Origin: Spirochaetales bacterium
GTDB taxonomy: Bacteria > Spirochaetota > Spirochaetia > SZUA-6 > RPPD01
DNA length: 37,301 nt
Direction of reading: 5' to 3'
NCBI GenBank assembly: GCA_016930675.1
Contig: JAFGGG010000041.1
Span: forward strand, 1-37,301
The notes under the pieces are model-generated. The model did not search any database. It saw nothing but the letters and a program-made list of their open reading frames with translations, and was not told the DNA's origin. This document shows positions 33,285 to 37,301 of this stretch, in pieces. Position 1 is the stretch's first letter. Every line of letters begins with the position of its first letter. The position numbers and the translations under genes are program-made.

Positions 33285-34373
33285 TTACTTATGAGGCAAT
33301 TCTGTTACCGCCAGTCCCGCTGCGCCCACATGGGTGAACCTGATATCCTCCCATGAAGTACAGATAAGCTCCTGAAATAAAATAATAGCCGTATATCTAA
33401 AATGAGCCGGCAGGGGGGGGAGTGCAATCTCCCGTACCCGGCCGGTCTCTTCTGCCAATAAAAGCACCTTCTCATCCGGCAGGAGCGCGCATAACAAGTT
33501 TTCCCGTTTAATTACCGGTATTGAGAAGTAACCGCTGTCCGGGCTTTGTTCGTAGTTTTTTGTGCTGAATGAAAATCGTTCGATTTGATTATTGCGGCTG
33601 CTTTTCACATTGAAATGCACTAAAAAATCTTCGTTATGTACGGCTAAGTCGGCGATACAGGCCTTAAAAAGCAAAACATACCGCTTGTCAGTATGGTTCC
33701 CGAGCGCGGGTGAAAATTTAAAAGTAGCTAAAAACCAGGTCCGTGTCTTTATTTCCTGTTCACCGTTGTCAAAATTAAATGATGAATATTCGAATTTAAC
33801 CTGGTCTTTACCGGTATGTTTCCATTCAATGGCCACTGTCTGCTCATCAAGCGGATTGACCACTACGGCCTGCCACTCCGGATGCAGCTGCTGGCAGAGG
33901 GGTATGATTGCCTGTGCCTCTCCAAGACTTGTTCCGTCGAAAGTGTACTTTATAAAGGTCACGGCATCCGGATGAGAGTTCATCTGCGCTTCGGTTCTTA
34001 AAAAATCATCTTCATACACGTGACAGATGAGAGAGTGATTATAAGGATGAAAAATGGTTGAGGTGCGGTTGTCGAACAGGTTTGCATCGTAGAAATAAGA
34101 AAATACAAATGTATTATCGGAACCACAGGTTAAAGCAGCAACACCACGATGATTTACTAGGAGAAAAAGCGCGTGGTCCGTACAGTACATATCGGTAATT
34201 CTTATTTGCACCGGCCATGGAAAAGGATTTACTTTTTTATAAGACGTAAAATCCTTTGTCCGCAAAAACCGGCCGTTTTGGAGAAAGAAAATATTTTCAC
34301 TTTTAGGGTTACCTTTGTTTGAACAGGAGATGCAGAGGAGTATTAGAAGTAGTAAGTATAGACCTCTCTTCAT
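33285..34373 (-). CDS. Hypothetical lipoprotein
   Basis: A 362-residue protein with a lipoprotein signal peptide (MKRGLYLLLLILLCISCSNKG, lipobox CISC). The mature part contains repeated beta-strand-like segments of the type VLLLAEETGRVREIALPPLP and RFLRTKDFTSYKKV, suggesting a beta-propeller or beta-sandwich, but I recognise no family. It sits 6 bp after proS on the minus strand and 57 bp before the barrel gene, so it probably reads from the pfp promoter. Envelope location follows from the lipobox. Confidence 0.7.
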   Translation of the reverse strand: MKRGLYLLLLILLCISCSNKGNPKSENIFFLQNGRFLRTKDFTSYKKVNPFPWPVQIRITDMYCTDHALFLLVNHRGVAALTCGSDNTFVFSYFYDANLFDNRTSTIFHPYNHSLICHVYEDDFLRTEAQMNSHPDAVTFIKYTFDGTSLGEAQAIIPLCQQLHPEWQAVVVNPLDEQTVAIEWKHTGKDQVKFEYSSFNFDNGEQEIKTRTWFLATFKFSPALGNHTDKRYVLLFKACIADLAVHNEDFLVHFNVKSSRNNQIERFSFSTKNYEQSPDSGYFSIPVIKRENLLCALLPDEKVLLLAEETGRVREIALPPLPAHFRYTAIILFQELICTSWEDIRFTHVGAAGLAVTELPHK

Positions 34374-34379
34374 GTAAAC

Positions 34380-35810
34380 TTAATATGCTTTTGCGAATAC
34401 AGCCAGATATTGACCGGGATTGCCGCAGTAGATACATTTTTTGGGTTCATCGTCTTCACGGCCCAACGGGATTACTCTGATTGTTGCTTTTGTTTGTTCT
34501 TTGATTTTAGCTTCACATTCAAGGCTTCCGCACCAACCGCTTTCCACGAATCCTGGTTTGTCTTCCATTATTCGTTTGAACTCTTTGTAATCTGTAAGCT
34601 CATGGGTGTTTTCTTTTCTAAACATAAGAGCTCTGTGAAACAGATTATTTTGAATGTCTTCGAGCAGCTTTTTTATGGTATCCACGGCCTCTGAGTAATT
34701 AATCTGCAGCTTTTCACCGGTATCTCTTCTTGCCAGCTGCAGCTTGTTCTCGTTTACTTCGCGCGGACCGATTTCAATTCGTACGGGAATTCCCTGCACT
34801 TCACTTTCCGCGAATTTCCACCCCGGTGAACTTGCTTCGTCGTCGTCGATTTTTATTCTATAGTGAGTTTTAAGCTGTTTTAGAAGCCGGTGGGCGTATT
34901 CCAGTACCTGCTGTTTGTTTTCATTTTTAAATATCGGTACGATTACAACCTCTTCAGGAGCGAGCTTCGGCGGCAGGATTAATCCTTTATCATCGGAGTG
35001 GGTCATAATAAGCGCTCCGATCAGTCTGGTAGACACGCCCCAGGAGCTGGCCCAGACATGCTGCAGAGCACCGGCCTGATCCTGAAACGTAACATCAAAG
35101 GCCTTGGCAAAGTTCTGCCCCAGATCATGGGAGGTTCCGGCCTGCAGCGCTTTGCCGTCCTGCATCATGGCTTCGATGGCGTATGTCTGTAAGGCTCCGG
35201 CAAACTTTTCCGATTCGGATTTGAGTCCGGCAAGCACGGGGATGGCCATAAAATCTTCGGCAAAACTCTTATACACAAAGAGCATTTTAAGTGTTTCCTC
35301 ATGAGCTTCGGCTTGGGAGGCGTGGGCCGTGTGTCCTTCCTGCCACAGGAACTCCGTTGTGCGTAAGAAAAGCCGGGTTCGCTTTTCCCAGCGCAGGACG
35401 TTTGCCCACTGATTGATAAGCAGGGGCAGGTCGCGATACGATTGGATCCATTTTTTGTACATACTCCAGATTATGGTTTCCGAAGTGGGACGGATCACCA
35501 ATGGTTCCGGAAGCTTTTCGCCTCCGCCAACGGTTACTACGGCCAGTTCAGGGGAAAATCCTTCAATGTGCTCAGCTTCCTTTTTAATAAAGCTTTCCGG
35601 AATAAGCAGAGGGAAATATGCGTTAGAGTGTCCGGTATCCTTGAACATCTTGTCCAGAGTCTGCTGAATATTTTCCCATAAGGCATATCCGCGGGGGCGG
35701 ATAACCATACAGCCCTTTACAGGTGAGTAATCAGCGAGTTTTGCTTCCATGATGATATCTATGTACCACTGAGAATAATCTTTACCTCTCGGAGTTATTT
35801 TAGCAGCCAT
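34380..35810 (-). CDS. proS: Proline-tRNA ligase, archaeal/eukaryotic type (class II, ProS type 3)
   Basis: A 476-residue class II synthetase that charges tRNA-Pro. It lacks the bacterial YbaK-like editing insertion, which places it in the short archaeal/eukaryotic-like group, also found in Borrelia-like and Mycoplasma lineages. Motif 1 region is [18 protein letters not shown]; motif 2 is [25 protein letters not shown]; motif 3 is in [19 protein letters not shown]. The C-terminal segment has [12 protein letters not shown] and CIYCG, the zinc-binding-like tail of this subgroup. Ribosome site AGAGGA. The stop and start are close to pfp (15 bp) and to the downstream lipoprotein gene (6 bp), so it lies mid-operon. 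Confidence 0.93.
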   Translation of the reverse strand: MAAKITPRGKDYSQWYIDIIMEAKLADYSPVKGCMVIRPRGYALWENIQQTLDKMFKDTGHSNAYFPLLIPESFIKKEAEHIEGFSPELAVVTVGGGEKLPEPLVIRPTSETIIWSMYKKWIQSYRDLPLLINQWANVLRWEKRTRLFLRTTEFLWQEGHTAHASQAEAHEETLKMLFVYKSFAEDFMAIPVLAGLKSESEKFAGALQTYAIEAMMQDGKALQAGTSHDLGQNFAKAFDVTFQDQAGALQHVWASSWGVSTRLIGALIMTHSDDKGLILPPKLAPEEVVIVPIFKNENKQQVLEYAHRLLKQLKTHYRIKIDDDEASSPGWKFAESEVQGIPVRIEIGPREVNENKLQLARRDTGEKLQINYSEAVDTIKKLLEDIQNNLFHRALMFRKENTHELTDYKEFKRIMEDKPGFVESGWCGSLECEAKIKEQTKATIRVIPLGREDDEPKKCIYCGNPGQYLAVFAKAY

Positions 35811-35825
35811 TAGTCCTCTTGTTCT

Positions 35826-37040
35826 TTACAGATGTCGTTCGATTCTGCCTTTGTTTTCTTGAAACTTAGCGGTAAACTCACCGGATTTTCTTCCGAAACA
35901 ATATCCGAACTGTTCATAGAAAGCCACCATATCAAGGTTTACATGGCGCTGTACGATGGCCTTTTTTGTGGGCAGATAGCGGATTTCCCCATCTTCCACA
36001 TCCTGAACCGTTACACCGCTGATTCCGTTTATCAAAAGGAGGACGGCGGCACCGCCGGCCTGCATACCGAAGTTGACGTCAAAGGCAGAAGATTTTCCCG
36101 AGCGGGTAAGGTGTCCGGGCAGCACATCGCGTATTTCAGGCACCTCGTAAAGTTTGGGCACAAACATGCCCTGTTCTTTCATGAAATCTTTAATTGAAGC
36201 GTCTTGCTTCAGACGTTCTGAGAGCTTGTTTTTTACATACTTGCCGGCGCCGGCCAGCTTTTTATGGCCGAAAGCGTCAACAGGGGAAGTTTCGTCAATG
36301 ATTTCCGCTCCCGACGCATCTCTTAGGCCCTCGGCAACAACGATAGTATACGTACCCGCGTTTACGTCACTGGCTATAATTCTGCGGGTAAAGACCTTTT
36401 TCATATGCGCGTACACAATATCGAAATCAACCGGGATTTCGGGTATTAAAATACAGTCCGCATCAGCTCCGATACCTCCGCGAAAAGCGGTATGCCCGGC
36501 ATAGCGGCCGAAAACCTCGATAACGAGAATCCGGTTATGACTCATACCTGTGGTTTTCAGGTCCTGGACAAAGCCGGCTATTCTATTAATTGCGGAATCG
36601 GCTCCCACGGAATAGGTCTGTAAATCCAGGTCCATGGTTTTGGGAGCGTGAATGCAGCTAATTCCCTGTGCCACCAGGTCCACAACCACACTGCCCGTGT
36701 CATCTCCTCCCGAGATTACCAGCGCGTCGATATTAAACTTTTTTAGCCCCTGTTTAATGCGCTCGTATTTGTCCGGATCTTCGATTTTTGATATTTTAAC
36801 GCGGGAATGGCCTGCTTCGGAGCCGGCCAAAGTAGTATTGATGAAATCCAGGCGCCTGGCATCTAATTTTACTATTGTATCCATTTCTATAAGGTTGTAG
36901 AGACCGGCGTAACCGTTGGGAATAATAAAAGCGCCGATGTCGTGCCCATTAGCCATCATGGCTGCACCGTTCACCACGGCATTCAATCCGCCGCAGTCGC
37001 CTCCGCTGGTAATAATTCCGATATTCCTGATTGAGGACAT
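35826..37040 (-). CDS. pfp: 6-phosphofructokinase, probably pyrophosphate-dependent
   Basis: A 404-residue PFK-A-superfamily enzyme that phosphorylates fructose-6-phosphate. The phosphoryl-donor loop is ISGGDDTGS, with Asp114 where ATP-specific enzymes have Gly, and the catalytic segment is PKTMDLD, with Lys134 where the ATP type has Gly (compare PGTIDND). Together these residues mark the pyrophosphate-dependent type, which runs reversibly. Other parts: ITSGGDCGGLNAVV at the N terminus and the MSHNRILVIEVFGRYAGHTA substrate loop. Good ribosome site AAGGAG. It heads a minus-strand run pfp-proS-lipoprotein-barrel with a clear promoter. Confidence 0.9.
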   Translation of the reverse strand: MSSIRNIGIITSGGDCGGLNAVVNGAAMMANGHDIGAFIIPNGYAGLYNLIEMDTIVKLDARRLDFINTTLAGSEAGHSRVKISKIEDPDKYERIKQGLKKFNIDALVISGGDDTGSVVVDLVAQGISCIHAPKTMDLDLQTYSVGADSAINRIAGFVQDLKTTGMSHNRILVIEVFGRYAGHTAFRGGIGADADCILIPEIPVDFDIVYAHMKKVFTRRIIASDVNAGTYTIVVAEGLRDASGAEIIDETSPVDAFGHKKLAGAGKYVKNKLSERLKQDASIKDFMKEQGMFVPKLYEVPEIRDVLPGHLTRSGKSSAFDVNFGMQAGGAAVLLLINGISGVTVQDVEDGEIRYLPTKKAIVQRHVNLDMVAFYEQFGYCFGRKSGEFTAKFQENKGRIERHL

Positions 37041-37115
37041 AATGCAATCTCCTTATCTTTTAAACCTGCACAGTTAAGCACAGGTTTGTTTATCATGTGT
37101 TCTTGGTATGTGCCA

Positions 37116-37145
37116 ATATTAGAACGCAATCTGTTTAATTGTCAA
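37116..37145 (-). promoter_or_regulatory. Sigma70 promoter of the pfp operon
   Basis: On the minus strand, a perfect TTGACA (37145-37140), an 18-bp spacer and TAATAT (37121-37116), about 75 bp upstream of the ATG. The leader contains AAACCTG/CAGGTTT arms at about 37060-37086 that could form a hairpin. The remaining bases to 37301 show no gene. Confidence 0.65.
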
Positions 37146-37301
37146 GACAACAATTCTTAAACTATCAATTAGAAATTTGTACCATAATTAAGCACAGGGG
37201 GTACGATTTATTTTGCATGCGTTTATAGATAGGAAATATTCCGAATGGCTGGTACCAATACTCATAAAGGTGTAATTATAAACAATTTTAAAATAGCTAT
37301 C

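Overview
The window looks like a chromosomal segment of a diderm, moderately AT-rich bacterium. It has lipoprotein signal peptides, a predicted outer-membrane beta-barrel, a LolA-like protein and a TatT-like TRAP-associated protein. A spirochaete (Spirochaetota) or a related lineage is my best guess, from the TatT-like protein, the pyrophosphate-type phosphofructokinase, the archaeal/eukaryotic-type prolyl-tRNA synthetase and the many small lipoproteins. No rRNA or diagnostic marker is present, so this placement is an inference. There is no phage, CRISPR array or intact transposase.

Layout. 1-3.5 kb: a TatT-like TPR protein, a divergent GH16 glucanase lipoprotein with a LacI-type palindrome upstream, a small TIGR04076-like protein, a small lipoprotein and a LOG-family protein. 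3.6-6.4 kb: a 925-residue hybrid sensor kinase. 6.4-9.1 kb (minus strand): an O-methyltransferase/alpha-beta hydrolase pair and a SUMF1-domain lipoprotein. 9.2-9.6 kb: a CAU-anticodon tRNA next to a structured element whose ends copy the 3' part of that tRNA. 9.6-17.2 kb: a complete phosphate regulon, pstS / pstC-pstA-pstB-phoU-phoB-phoR, with 11-bp-periodic PHO-box-like arrays upstream of both pstS and pstC, and a PstA that carries an unusual periplasmic insertion. 17.2-18.2 kb: a metallo-beta-lactamase-fold hydrolase followed by a scrap of a second histidine-kinase C terminus. 18.3-20.2 kb: aspS. 20.2-22.7 kb: a membrane-anchored LecA-like protein and a compact AT-rich module (DUF6249-like protein, ECF sigma factor, putative membrane anti-sigma). 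22.7-25.9 kb: mnmA, archaeal-type coaBC and a LolA-like protein. 26.0-26.8 kb: a tRNA cluster (His, Arg, Lys, Leu, Gly) containing hairpins and an inverted-repeat element. 26.9-31.1 kb: the proteostasis operon tig-clpP-clpX, then a small protein and a BFN/UVR-domain protein. 31.3-32.5 kb: a dicarboxylate-symporter-like carrier. 32.6-37.0 kb (minus strand): pfp, proS, a lipoprotein and an outer-membrane protein, probably one operon.

How the parts work together. The Pst/Pho block is a self-contained phosphate-sensing unit: PstS binds phosphate, PstCAB imports it, PhoU and PhoR sense transporter state, and PhoB would bind the two arrays. Most other genes are housekeeping. The strongest candidates for something under-described are the PstA insertion (it looks like two degenerate copies of the PstS C-lobe), the phased PHO arrays with their period and consensus, the tRNA-tail-bounded hairpin element at 9.3-9.5 kb, and the palindromic element abutting tRNA-Gly. 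None of the six tRNA genes encodes its CCA end.
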